14,432 bases of DNA from JADHLN01 sp965658435 (GCA_965658435.1 CBFHSE010000038.1:1-14432), one strand, 5' to 3'. Positions 1 through 8,258 are shown, counted from the first letter of the stretch. Notes: generated from the sequence alone by a model not told the origin. Made by a program: numbers and translations.

Positions 1-173
1 CCTGAATAATTAATTAAATTAACAGGCTGACATAAATCAGCATAATTTGGAGCTATAATGTGCCAATCTGACATAAGCTTAAATATATGGAAACCTTTAT
101 CCCTAAAGAGTTTCTTAGTTGTTTTATTTAAAATATTCTCTAAGCTCTTTTCATGATTTAAATATTTTTTCAT
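1..173 (-). CDS. dciA: DciA-like (DUF721) replicative helicase loader, 5' part only
   Basis: This is an open reading frame starting with ATG at 173 and running off the left edge, so only the first 57 codons are visible. The product begins MKKYLNHEKSLENIL and contains a segment, about residues 22-54, of the form LFRDKGFHIFKLMSDW followed by a run ending QPVNLIN. This fits the DUF721/DciA pattern: a glycine-aromatic helix, an invariant Trp (W37 here), a position usually occupied by 'iVG', then a Pro before a hydrophobic strand. DciA proteins help load DnaB helicase in bacteria that lack DnaC or DnaI. The usual VG after the Trp is replaced (IIAPNY), so the match is good but not perfect. The start codon directly abuts the start codon of the divergent DUF6111 gene. 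The assignment rests on pattern recognition of a fragment; another small DUF721 relative is possible. Confidence 0.62.
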   Translation of the reverse strand, partial: MKKYLNHEKSLENILNKTTKKLFRDKGFHIFKLMSDWHIIAPNYADLCQPVNLINYS

Positions 174-440
174 ATGCTAAAACTAATAATTACAAAATTC
201 TGGCCAGTTTTAATACCATTAATAATATATTTAATATTTAAATTTTTTATATTGCCTAACATTAAAGATAATAAAGATAAAAGAAAAGCTCAGGCTTTAT
301 ATATTTATATAATAGCTACAATATTTAGTCTTATTTTATCAATCATTATATTTTTTATTAATGATTCAGCTGTTAAAACAAGATATTATGAGCCTGCTAA
401 AATTATAAATAATAAAATTCAACCAGCAATAATTGAATGA
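174..440 (+). CDS. DUF6111 family small membrane protein
   Basis: The 88-residue product has two predicted membrane helices (about residues 9-28 and 42-62) separated by a short, strongly basic loop (KDNKDKRKA, residues 32-40). Its C-terminal tail has the form YYEPAKIINNKIQPAIIE. That layout, and in particular the 'Y-x-PA...dGxivPg' type ending, resembles the DUF6111 family of alphaproteobacteria, which is commonly encoded beside the CCA-adding enzyme. Here its stop overlaps the cca start by four bases (ATGA), which points to co-transcription and translational coupling. The start at 174 is supported because the family begins almost directly with the first helix. No ribosome binding site is visible, and any upstream promoter must lie inside the divergent dciA-like gene. 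The molecular function of the family is not known to me. Confidence 0.75.
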   Translation: MLKLIITKFWPVLIPLIIYLIFKFFILPNIKDNKDKRKAQALYIYIIATIFSLILSIIIFFINDSAVKTRYYEPAKIINNKIQPAIIE

Positions 441-1567
441 ATAAATTATTAGATCTAGATATTTTAAAAAAATTTAAAAAGATTCTTAGCTCAAACATTC
501 AAGATTTTAGGATAGTAGGGGGAGCGGTAAGGTCATATCTCTTAAATAATAAAATCAAAGATATTGACATAGCAACTATCCTAAATCCAGATGAATTATT
601 AGAATTAGCTCATGAAAATAATATTACACTATATCCTTCTGGTCTAAAATATGGAACGCAAACAATAATTATAGATAATAAGAAAATAGAAATAACCAGC
701 TTAAGAAATGATATAAAAACAGATGGCCGGCATGCACAGGTTAAATATTGTAAAGATTGGCATGAAGATTCTAAAAGAAGAGATTTTACTATAAATGCTA
801 TTTATATGGATTTTGATGGTAATATTCATGATTACCACTCATCTCTTAAGGATATAAAAGATAAAATTATTCGCTTTATTGGAGAGGCTGAAGAGAGAAT
901 CCAAGAGGATTATTTAAGAATATTAAGATTATTTCGTTTTTATGCAGAGCTAGAAGGTTTTTCAATTGATATAAAATCTGAGGATGCTGCCAAAAAATTT
1001 GCCAATAAAATAAGTAAATTATCTAAAGAAAGAATCAAAGATGAACTAAAAAAAATATGTGTTTCCGCCAATTACGCAGCTGCGCTTACTAAATTAGCAA
1101 AAAATAATATTTTATCTGATATTTTAGATATTAACCCATCAATTATTGATAAATTAAATGGATTTAAAGGCCAAAATAATATTTCACCAGGCTTGATAGT
1201 AATTTTAGCAAATTTAGTAAAAGAAAAGCAATTATTAAATCTAGCATTAAGTAACTTGGAATTAGATAATATAAAATTTTTAAAAACGAGTAAAGATTTA
1301 GACTATAGTTCCTTAGCAAATATTAAGAAAAATTTATTTATTTATGGAAGAAAAAAATCTGAGCTAGCTTTTATCAATAAAAAATTTAATAAAAAGGAAA
1401 AATTAGACCCTTTAATTTTAAAAAAAATATCTCAAACAGAAATACCAATATTTCCAATATCTGGAGAAGATTTAAAAAAAGAGGGGTTTAATGAAGGGCG
1501 TGAATTAGGAAAAGAGCTAGGTCAAAGAATAAAAAATTGGTTAGATAATGATTTTAATATTAAGTAA
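437..1567 (+). CDS. cca: CCA tRNA nucleotidyltransferase
   Basis: The 376-residue enzyme adds or repairs the 3'-terminal CCA of tRNAs using CTP and ATP in the cytoplasm. Class II nucleotidyltransferase motifs are clear. They include the GG signature (G28-G29) in VGGAVRSYLL, the metal-binding DxD (D42 and D44) in KDIDIA, the RRDFTINA motif at residues 114-121, and the ERIQEDYLRILRLFRF block at 153-168 linking to the neck helices. The remaining ~200 residues are the helical tRNA-binding body, more diverged than the head. Length is near the usual alphaproteobacterial size. A poly(A) polymerase of the same superfamily is a formal alternative. However, the short C-terminus and the DUF6111 neighbour favour the CCA enzyme, and a small genome would need one. 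The gene starts inside the DUF6111 stop (ATGA overlap) and ends 3 bp before the convergent prfA stop. Confidence 0.93.
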   Translation: MNKLLDLDILKKFKKILSSNIQDFRIVGGAVRSYLLNNKIKDIDIATILNPDELLELAHENNITLYPSGLKYGTQTIIIDNKKIEITSLRNDIKTDGRHAQVKYCKDWHEDSKRRDFTINAIYMDFDGNIHDYHSSLKDIKDKIIRFIGEAEERIQEDYLRILRLFRFYAELEGFSIDIKSEDAAKKFANKISKLSKERIKDELKKICVSANYAAALTKLAKNNILSDILDINPSIIDKLNGFKGQNNISPGLIVILANLVKEKQLLNLALSNLELDNIKFLKTSKDLDYSSLANIKKNLFIYGRKKSELAFINKKFNKKEKLDPLILKKISQTEIPIFPISGEDLKKEGFNEGRELGKELGQRIKNWLDNDFNIK

Positions 1568-1570
1568 ATC

Positions 1571-2641
1571 TTAAGAAGATAGTTTTTTAGCTTTATCATC
1601 AGCAATTAATGGTTCTATAAGATAATCAAGCTCTCCATGTTCAACAATTTCTACTATTTTATATAAAGTTAAGTTAATTCTATGGTCTGTTACTCTGCTT
1701 TGAGGGTAATTATAGGTTCTAATACGTTCTGAGCGATCTCCAGAGCCAACTTGGCTTTTTCTATCGCTAGCTCTTTCAGCATCGCGCATTTGCCTTTCAT
1801 GATCATATAATCTTGAACGCAGAATCTTCATGGCTTTTTCTTTATTCTTATGTTGAGATTTTTCATCTTGCTGTTGTACAGTGATAGAAGTAGGTATATG
1901 AACAATTCTTACAGCACTATCGGTGGTGTTAACAGATTGTCCTCCCGGACCGCTTGCTCTAAAAATATCTATTCTGAGATCTTTTTCATCAATTTTAATA
2001 TCAATATCTTCAGCTTCTGGCAGTACAGCAACAGTAGCTGCTGAAGTATGAATCCTACCGCTTGATTCAGTTTCTGGCACTCTTTGAACTCTATGTACAC
2101 CTGACTCAAATTTTAAATGAGCAAAAACTGATTTGCCAGCTATAGAGATAGTTGCTTCTTTACAGCCACCAATCCCAGTATCATTAATTTCAAGAATTTC
2201 AAATTTCCATTTTTTTATCTCTGCATATTTTTGATACATTCTTACTAAATTTCCAGCAAAAAGAGCCGCTTCATCTCCACCTGTACCAGCTCGAATTTCC
2301 AGGATAGCATTTTTTTCATCTGCTTCATCTTTAGGTAATAATAAAATCTGAATTTCCTCTTCTAATTTTGGTAAATCCTTCTTTAAGTCAAATATTTCGC
2401 TTTCTGCTAGCTCCTTCATTTCAGCATCAAGCTCAGGATCATTAATTATTTCAAGAGAATCTTGCAATTCTTGATTTAATTTTAAATATAATTTTGCTTT
2501 TTCAGCAATAGGTGAGAGATCAGAGAATTCTTTTGATAATGTAACAAATTCTTCCTTATTTAAATTTTCTGGATGACTTAATTTATTTTGGATATCTAGA
2601 TTTTTATTAACTAGATCATTTAATTTATCACTAAAACTCAT
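1571..2641 (-). CDS. prfA: Peptide chain release factor 1
   Basis: The 356-residue class I release factor terminates translation at UAA and UAG. The GGQ catalytic tripeptide is at 233-235 inside RASGPGGQSVNTTDSAVR. The codon-recognition tripeptide is P189-E190-T191 in VQRVPETESSGRIHTS, the RF1-type PxT rather than the SPF of RF2. The N-terminal helical domain (1-100), the GTGGDEAALFA block (119-129) and the C-terminal region with SGDRSERIRTYNYPQ are all present, and length is normal. The start ATG overlaps the upstream yciB stop by one base (TAATG), so this is the last gene of the minus-strand overlapping run. prmC (the methyltransferase for GGQ), often next to prfA, is not adjacent; the methyltransferase two genes upstream belongs to a different family. 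Confidence 0.97.
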   Translation of the reverse strand: MSFSDKLNDLVNKNLDIQNKLSHPENLNKEEFVTLSKEFSDLSPIAEKAKLYLKLNQELQDSLEIINDPELDAEMKELAESEIFDLKKDLPKLEEEIQILLLPKDEADEKNAILEIRAGTGGDEAALFAGNLVRMYQKYAEIKKWKFEILEINDTGIGGCKEATISIAGKSVFAHLKFESGVHRVQRVPETESSGRIHTSAATVAVLPEAEDIDIKIDEKDLRIDIFRASGPGGQSVNTTDSAVRIVHIPTSITVQQQDEKSQHKNKEKAMKILRSRLYDHERQMRDAERASDRKSQVGSGDRSERIRTYNYPQSRVTDHRINLTLYKIVEIVEHGELDYLIEPLIADDKAKKLSS

Positions 2642-3177
2642 TATTTTTCACTATTTAAAGAATGGTAGCGCATCATAAAAGGCATTTGCGATATTGTAAA
2701 TATAAGCGTTATCGGCAAAAAGCCAAAAACCTTAAAATTTACCCAAAAATCCAAAGAAAAATTCCGCCAGATAATTTCATTTAAGACCGCTAAGAAAAAG
2801 AAAAATAAAGAAAATCTAATAGTTAGAGTAAGCCATGCATCTTTAGGCATTTCAAAAACATTATTTAATAATAATTGTAATATTGGCCTTTTTAAGGCAT
2901 AGCTAATTATTAGGATGATTGCAAATAAGCTATTTACTATGGTTGGTTTGATCTTGATAAAAAATGGGTCTTGCAAATACCAAGTTAGAAAACCAAAAAA
3001 ACCAAGTATCACAGCAGATATAAGAGGCATATAAGCAATTTTTTTGCTATGTAAGCTAATTATTGCAAAAGCAATTAAGCTAGTAATAACCAATGCTATT
3101 GTAGCTGGAATAATACCAGAAGTTTTAAAAACAAAAAAGAAGATTAATAATGGGATAAATTCTAAAATATTTTTCAA
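2641..3177 (-). CDS. yciB: Inner membrane-spanning protein YciB (IspZ family)
   Basis: This is a 178-residue, strongly hydrophobic protein with about five to six membrane helices (near residues 4-20, 24-43, 48-66, 76-95, 117-137 and 147-165). Family hallmarks are the opening KNILEFIPLLIFFFVFK and the C-terminal block AVLNEIIWRNFSLDFWVNFK followed by VFGFLPITLIF, which closely matches the conserved YciB/IspZ 'NE.vWr.fs.dfWvnFKvfg' motif. The family is linked to septation and envelope maintenance at the inner membrane in gammaproteobacteria; the exact role here is inferred only from homology. The chosen start is TTG at 3177, overlapping the upstream methyltransferase stop by four bases (TTGA). 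It places the first residues exactly where family members begin. It ends by overlapping the prfA start by one base. Confidence 0.93.
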   Translation of the reverse strand: MKNILEFIPLLIFFFVFKTSGIIPATIALVITSLIAFAIISLHSKKIAYMPLISAVILGFFGFLTWYLQDPFFIKIKPTIVNSLFAIILIISYALKRPILQLLLNNVFEMPKDAWLTLTIRFSLFFFFLAVLNEIIWRNFSLDFWVNFKVFGFLPITLIFTISQMPFMMRYHSLNSEK

Positions 3178-3965
3178 TTTTTAAAAGCGGTCAGGTTAGC
3201 GATAAAGAATTCTAAATTTATTCTTTCCTTATTCTTATATTGCATAAGGTAATTTTCTTCAATCAATTTTAAACGTTTTTTAGACATTAAATAATTAGCT
3301 TTCTTTTCTAAAATATTACCTTCTGCCATAAATTTTAAATCACTTAGCGCTTTATAGAAGTCTTGATATTCAATTATTAATTTATCAAGATCAGTTATAG
3401 GCATATGAAATCCAGCTCTTTGTAATAAATTCCCTAAAGATTTTATTTCAATAAAAGGCGCTATTTTAGGGCTAGCTTTTCCTAAAATAGAGTCAGCTTT
3501 CATACATGCTATGCGTAAATTTGCTAAACTCCCTTCAGCAGGGAAATTGGCTATAAATAAACCTTTCTCCTTTAAAATCTTTCTTATTTGTATAAAACTA
3601 CCAACTAAATCATTTACAAGATGAAGGCTCTGACAGGAAATAACAAGATCAAAGCTATTTTCAGGCAAGCTAATATTTTCCTCATCCATACATAATTTAT
3701 CTTTATGTTTGGAATAAGATAAAAATTCTTTGGAAATATTTGTTTCTAAAATTTCTACATTAGGCTCTCTATTTAGCAAGAAATCATAAAAAACATTAGA
3801 TCTTGCTCCTAAATTAAGAACTTTTTTAAATTTTAGATTAGTTAAAGAGAGTTTTTCTATTAATAATTCAGCGGAATATTTAGCAAAAAAATCATTCTCA
3901 TGAATTTGTTGCGCATAGCGAGCGAAATTATTTTTTAATTGCTCTCTATTAAAAATACTATCCAT
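3174..3965 (-). CDS. SAM-dependent methyltransferase, NDUFAF5/BioC-like
   Basis: The product is 263 residues from the ATG at 3965. The class I methyltransferase core is visible. Motif I is degenerate, VLNLGAR at 49-55; an acidic strand-2 residue lies near E74. The LPENSFDLVISCQSLHLVNDL block (100-120) is the typical 'lpf...fDlv.S.l.LHwvNDL' signature. Next come QIRKILKEKGLFIANF and a C-terminal SPKIAPFIEIKSLGNLLQRAGF segment. This ending is characteristic of the alphaproteobacterial relatives of mitochondrial complex I assembly factor NDUFAF5, which hydroxylates an arginine of NDUFS7. BioC (biotin synthesis) is the alternative, but no bio genes are nearby. An in-frame ATG at 4010 would add 15 residues that do not resemble the family and lie inside holC. 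The ATG at 3965 overlaps the holC stop by eight bases and is preferred. Confidence 0.8.
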   Translation of the reverse strand: MDSIFNREQLKNNFARYAQQIHENDFFAKYSAELLIEKLSLTNLKFKKVLNLGARSNVFYDFLLNREPNVEILETNISKEFLSYSKHKDKLCMDEENISLPENSFDLVISCQSLHLVNDLVGSFIQIRKILKEKGLFIANFPAEGSLANLRIACMKADSILGKASPKIAPFIEIKSLGNLLQRAGFHMPITDLDKLIIEYQDFYKALSDLKFMAEGNILEKKANYLMSKKRLKLIEENYLMQYKNKERINLEFFIANLTAFKN

Positions 3966-4407
3966 TTGCTTGCCACTTGCCATCAGAGCTTTGTTGCCAA
4001 TAATTGGCATTTATCTGATTTGATTTTAAATTTCTATATTCATCTAAAAATAATTTATTATCAGAAAAAATATAAATTATTTGAGAAAATTCAGAGATAA
4101 AATCTTTATCATTAACAAGAGAGTTACTTATTAATATTTTAGCTTTATTGAGATTTTCATTTTTTGCGCTAATAAGTAATTTTTGAAAATATTCTTTCTT
4201 ATCATTTACTGTGCCATGAGGTAGGAATTTATTACTTGAAAAGCTCCATAATAAACGATCAAATAATGCAACTTCCTCTTCATTCCTTAAAAGTAAAAAA
4301 ATATTTTCATTTAATTTATCATAAATTTTATAAGCTAGTTGCGGTAGGGCTTTCTCAAGAGGGATAGCTGATAATTCATAGAATTTAAATTCTTTGTTTT
4401 TTGTCAT
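3958..4407 (-). CDS. holC: DNA polymerase III subunit chi
   Basis: The 149-residue protein carries the HolC landmarks in order: FYEL at 9-12, PLEKALPQLAYKIYD at 16-30, FDRLLWSF at 49-56, FLPHG at 61-65, a central weak region, and NYWQQSSDGKW at 135-145 close to the C-terminus. Chi links the clamp-loader complex to SSB at the replication fork. No psi (HolD) gene is seen, which is usual outside gammaproteobacteria. The ATG at 4407 is the only reasonable start; it lies inside the 3' end of the glycosyltransferase gene (23-base overlap). The stop overlaps the methyltransferase start. The middle third (about 75-130) is poorly conserved and lysine-rich, as expected for an AT-biased genome. Confidence 0.9.
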   Translation of the reverse strand: MTKNKEFKFYELSAIPLEKALPQLAYKIYDKLNENIFLLLRNEEEVALFDRLLWSFSSNKFLPHGTVNDKKEYFQKLLISAKNENLNKAKILISNSLVNDKDFISEFSQIIYIFSDNKLFLDEYRNLKSNQINANYWQQSSDGKWQANG

Positions 4408-5536
4408 AAATATTTTGATATAGTTTTATAGTTTTATTTTGCATATTTGTTATGGCAAAATTTTTTCTCACATGTAATTTAGCGGCGTTTTGCATGGCTT
4501 TAATTTTTGGAGATTTCAAAGAAAAATATAAATTAATAATTTGCGCTAAATCATCGCTATTATTAGGTTTAATTAAAAAACCTGTTTTATCGTTAATTAC
4601 TGTTTCAGCAGCACCACCATGATTTGTGGTTATAACAATATTTCCTAAAGAGGCGGCTTCTACAATAACTCTACCAAATGCTTCTGGTCTGATTGTTGGA
4701 GAAACAATCAAATCTGCTAAAGAATAAAAATTAATTATATCTGTAACCTCTTCAAAAAATATAATTTTCTCTTCGAGATTATGTTTTTTTATAAAATCTA
4801 ACAATGAAATATAATAGCTAGATGTTTTTTGAAATTTACCTACAAAAACAATTTTAAAATTTTTATGTTCTATTTTGAGAGATGCTTCTAACAAAATTAA
4901 TTGTCCCTTCCAATCAGTTATTCTCGCTGGCATTACAATTATCTTGTCTTTTGTTGAGTTAGAGATTTGTTTTTTATAATTTGCAGTATTTTTAGCATTA
5001 ATATTTTTTATATTAAATTTTTCAATATCTACTCCTCTATGAATTACATGAATTTTTGCCTCATCCTTAAAATTATAATTTTCTCTAATATGGTTTTTTA
5101 TAAAATTAGAAACAGCAATAATTTTGTCGCCTCTTAGCATAACAGAATTATAAAGTTTTTTTATTTTTGATTTCCCAGAATAAACACCATGAAAGCTAGT
5201 AATAAATTTGATTTTACTGATTTTAGAGGCAATGAAAGCGCTCCATGCTGGCGCCCTTGATCTTGCGTGGATAATATCAATATTATATTTTTTAATAATA
5301 AATATTAAAATAAATGAATTAATAATGATTTTTAACGGATTCTTTGTTTTAACATTTAGCTTAATATGTTTAGTTGCACTTTTATCAAGGTTCTCGACTA
5401 ATTTTCCGCCTGCTGAAACAACATAATTTTTAAAACCCTGACTGTTTAAAGCAGAAGCAATTTCAAGTGTTCCTCTCTCTACGCCTCCTGAATTTAAGCT
5501 GGGTAAAATTTGCAAAATTACTGGAGTTTTTTTCAT
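4385..5536 (-). CDS. Glycosyltransferase family 4 protein
   Basis: The 383-residue protein is a GT-B fold retaining glycosyltransferase. The N-terminal acceptor domain opens with a GGVERG loop (17-22) after VILQILPSLNS, and has IDIIHARSRAPAW near 86-98 and TSFHGVYSG around 113-121. The C-terminal nucleotide-sugar domain has VMPARITDWKGQ (201-212) and FVGKF. The family's EX7E motif is E285-AFGRVIV-E293, followed by TTNHGGAAETV, which contacts the nucleotide. Such enzymes usually build lipopolysaccharide or other surface glycans at the cytoplasmic face of the inner membrane; donor and acceptor cannot be told from sequence. It is the first gene of the minus-strand overlapping run and is divergent from the hydrolase gene with 36 bp between starts. 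Confidence 0.9.
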   Translation of the reverse strand: MKKTPVILQILPSLNSGGVERGTLEIASALNSQGFKNYVVSAGGKLVENLDKSATKHIKLNVKTKNPLKIIINSFILIFIIKKYNIDIIHARSRAPAWSAFIASKISKIKFITSFHGVYSGKSKIKKLYNSVMLRGDKIIAVSNFIKNHIRENYNFKDEAKIHVIHRGVDIEKFNIKNINAKNTANYKKQISNSTKDKIIVMPARITDWKGQLILLEASLKIEHKNFKIVFVGKFQKTSSYYISLLDFIKKHNLEEKIIFFEEVTDIINFYSLADLIVSPTIRPEAFGRVIVEAASLGNIVITTNHGGAAETVINDKTGFLIKPNNSDDLAQIINLYFSLKSPKIKAMQNAAKLHVRKNFAITNMQNKTIKLYQNIYDKKQRI

Positions 5537-5567
5537 ATTCTAATATTTTGTAAAACTAATAAATATA

Positions 5568-5596
5568 TAAATATGGCTAAATTACTTGAAAATCAA
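5568..5596 (-). promoter_or_regulatory. Candidate sigma70-type promoter for the glycosyltransferase-prfA run
   Basis: On the minus strand TTGATT (5596-5591) is followed after 17 bases by TATTTA (5573-5568), about 32 bases before the glycosyltransferase ATG. The elements lie within the first codons of the divergent hydrolase gene. In such AT-rich DNA similar matches occur by chance, so this is tentative. Confidence 0.28.
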
Positions 5597-6340
5597 ATTT
5601 TTGTCTCTAAAGCAAATAAAAAAATTTATTATGATGAAGTTAAAGGAGGGGATAAGTTCATAGTTTTTTTGGCAGGGCTTAAATCTGATCGCAAATCAAG
5701 CAAAGCAATTTTTCTAAAGCAATATGCTCTGAAAAATAATTTTTCTTTTATAGCTTTTGATTATTTGGGGCATGGTGACTCAGATCTGGAATTTACAGAT
5801 TGCGATTTAGATATCTGGCTTAGTAATATTTCTGAAATTCTGGATAGATTAATTCCTAAAGCAGCCATTTTAGTCGGTTCAAGTTTAGGTGGTTGGTTAG
5901 CAATTAGGCTTGCTGAAAAAAAACATCCAAAAATTTCTGCTATATTAGGTCTTGCTGCTGCTCCTGATTTTACAGAAGATCTAATTTGGAATCAATTAGA
6001 TGAAAAAAATAAAGAACTACTAAAAAAAGGTCAAATATATAACCTGCCAAGTGAATATTGTGATGCTAATTATGCCATAACATATCAGTTGATTGAATCG
6101 GGGCGCAGAAATTTATTGCTAAATAAGGAAAAAATAAAAATAGAAATTCCAGTTAGATTGCTTCAGGCAATGGAAGATGATGATGTTCCATATAAATTTG
6201 CTATTAAGCTTGCTGAGAAAATTACCAGTAAAAATCTTTCTCTGCAATTAATTAAAAATTCTGATCATCGTCTCTCAGATGAATATGCTAGGCAAAAAAT
6301 AATTGAAAATTTAGAAGATATTTTAAAATTCTATAACTAA
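5573..6340 (+). CDS. Alpha/beta hydrolase, ABHD10-like serine esterase
   Basis: The product is 255 residues from the ATG at 5573. An in-frame TTG at 5510 would add 21 residues that overlap the divergent glycosyltransferase and do not look like the family, so it was not used. Motifs present are the oxyanion-side block FLAGLKSDRKSSKA (32-45), FDYLGHGDSD (62-71) and the nucleophile elbow GSSLGGW at 102-108 with Ser104. Then come LAAAPDFTEDLIW (127-139), an acidic cluster before VP (D202-D204) as the likely catalytic acid, and NSDHRLSDE with His232. This set, especially the DFTE and DHRLS blocks, is that of the ABHD10-type hydrolases (mammalian members act as thioesterase or acyl-glucuronide esterase). 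No signal peptide is seen, so it is probably cytoplasmic. The substrate is unknown. It is the last gene before the 16S unit. Confidence 0.88.
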   Translation: MAKLLENQIFVSKANKKIYYDEVKGGDKFIVFLAGLKSDRKSSKAIFLKQYALKNNFSFIAFDYLGHGDSDLEFTDCDLDIWLSNISEILDRLIPKAAILVGSSLGGWLAIRLAEKKHPKISAILGLAAAPDFTEDLIWNQLDEKNKELLKKGQIYNLPSEYCDANYAITYQLIESGRRNLLLNKEKIKIEIPVRLLQAMEDDDVPYKFAIKLAEKITSKNLSLQLIKNSDHRLSDEYARQKIIENLEDILKFYN

Positions 6341-6407
6341 TCCATAATTACTAATATTTATACTTAAATTTCTTTTGCATTATTATAAATAAATTACGTT
6401 TTTTTGT

Positions 6408-6436
6408 TTGACTATTATTATTACCTTGTTAAAAAT
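6408..6436 (+). promoter_or_regulatory. Candidate promoter of the 16S transcription unit
   Basis: TTGACT (6408-6413, five of six consensus positions) is followed after 16 bases by TAAAAAT (6430-6436), a weak -10 match. This is the best -35 element in the 246-base stretch between the hydrolase stop and the 16S gene, and it lies upstream of the boxB/boxA-like leader elements. Transcription from here would give a leader of about 145 bases before the mature 16S 5' end. Confidence 0.45.
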
Positions 6437-6469
6437 ACTAGTCTCCCTAATTTTAGGTGAAAATTTATT

Positions 6470-6504
6470 ATATCTATATTTTAGATATGAATTGTTCTTT
6501 GATA
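6470..6504 (+). promoter_or_regulatory. rRNA antitermination leader: boxB-like hairpin plus boxA
   Basis: ATATCTA (6470-6476) pairs perfectly with TAGATAT (6482-6488) across a five-base loop. Four bases later comes TGTTCTTTGATA (6493-6504), which resembles the bacterial rrn boxA (TGCTCTTTAACA in E. coli; alphaproteobacterial versions have ..CTTTGA..). A hairpin followed directly by boxA is the standard rrn leader order. BoxA is the NusB/NusE recruitment site that lets RNA polymerase transcribe untranslated rRNA without premature Rho termination. Assignment is by motif and position only. Confidence 0.6.
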
Positions 6505-6522
6505 AAGTGAATATTTGTTCGG

Positions 6523-6545
6523 TAAGATTTAAGGGTAGCGGACAT
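6523..6545 (+). other. 5' arm of the long-range pre-16S processing stem
   Basis: Positions 6529-6545 are complementary over all 17 bases (15 Watson-Crick pairs, two G-U) to 8140-8156 beyond the 16S 3' end. Pairing continues outward to 6523/8162 with one mismatch. Such a stem, closing the whole 16S as a loop, is the usual RNase III substrate that releases pre-16S rRNA. That the complementarity exists is read directly from the sequence; cleavage by RNase III is inferred. Confidence 0.82.
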
Positions 6546-6562
6546 AATTAAATTTTATGTTT

Positions 6563-6580
6563 TGAATTCATAAGAATTCA
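6563..6580 (+). other. Short perfect hairpin just before the 16S 5' end
   Basis: TGAATTC (6563-6569) and GAATTCA (6574-6580) form a seven-base-pair stem with an ATAA loop. It ends six bases upstream of the predicted mature 16S 5' end and lies inside the processing stem. It may help define the 5' maturation site or leader folding. Confidence 0.5.
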
Positions 6581-6586
6581 CAGTTC

Positions 6587-8087
<1,501 letters not shown>

Positions 8088-8088
8088 A

Positions 8089-8131
8089 AGTATAATGGTT
8101 TTATTGACTTGATCTTTATAACCATAATACT
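8089..8131 (+). other. Hairpin immediately 3' of the 16S rRNA
   Basis: AGTATAATGGTT (8089-8100) can pair with AACCATAATACT (8120-8131) at 11 of 12 positions with a 19-base loop, starting one or two bases after the mature 3' end. It lies inside the processing stem, so it is probably part of the precursor structure for 3'-end maturation. It has no U-run and is not a standard intrinsic terminator. Confidence 0.5.
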
Positions 8132-8139
8132 GAAAATAA

Positions 8140-8162
8140 ATGTCCGTTATCCTTAATTTTTA
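8140..8162 (+). other. 3' arm of the long-range pre-16S processing stem
   Basis: Positions 8140-8156 pair with 6529-6545 over 17 bases, and 8157-8162 extend the helix with one mismatch. It begins 53 bases after the predicted 16S 3' end. This shows that the primary transcript extends at least to about 8162 and that the precursor is closed without any 23S gene. Confidence 0.82.
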
Positions 8163-8217
8163 TCGAGCAAATCACTTTTTATCAAAAATTTTCCGTAACT
8201 TACTTATCAGCTATATT

Positions 8218-8258
8218 AAAAAAATTATAACATAGCTATATAACATAGCTATGTTATA
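8218..8258 (-). terminator. Intrinsic-type terminator for the ddpX-like gene
   Basis: Read on the minus strand, a 13-base arm (8258-8246) and its exact complement (8238-8226) enclose a seven-base loop. They are followed by A and seven Ts (8224-8218). It lies 54 bases beyond the stop of the ddpX-like gene. The stem is AT-rich, so strength is uncertain, but stem plus T-tract in this position is convincing. On the plus strand the same hairpin has no T-run, so it is not an obvious terminator for the 16S transcript; none was identified for that strand. Confidence 0.62.
8227..8252. repeat. Tandem 13-bp direct repeat with an embedded 20-bp palindrome
   Basis: ATAACATAGCTAT occurs twice head to tail (8227-8239 and 8240-8252). 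The second copy extends into a perfect 20-base palindrome at 8239-8258. The repeat supplies both arms of the minus-strand terminator hairpin. Only two copies are present. Confidence 0.85.

Noticed and set aside
1850..2044. Plus-strand open frame antisense to prfA
   Set aside because: It is antisense to the most conserved part of release factor 1 (including the GGQ region); a shadow frame.
3966..4010. Longer N-terminus for the methyltransferase from ATG at 4010
   Set aside because: The extra residues lie fully inside holC, do not resemble the family, and a well-placed ATG at 3965 overlaps the holC stop.
5208..5426. Plus-strand hydrophobic open frame antisense to the glycosyltransferase
   Set aside because: Its hydrophobicity follows from the AT-rich antisense codons; the glycosyltransferase frame is well conserved here.
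5510..5572. Longer N-terminus for the hydrolase from TTG at 5510
   Set aside because: It would overlap the divergent glycosyltransferase start and adds residues not typical of the family.
8227..8258. Start of a CRISPR or other repeat array
   Set aside because: There are only two copies, directly adjacent with no spacer, and they explain the arms of a terminator hairpin.
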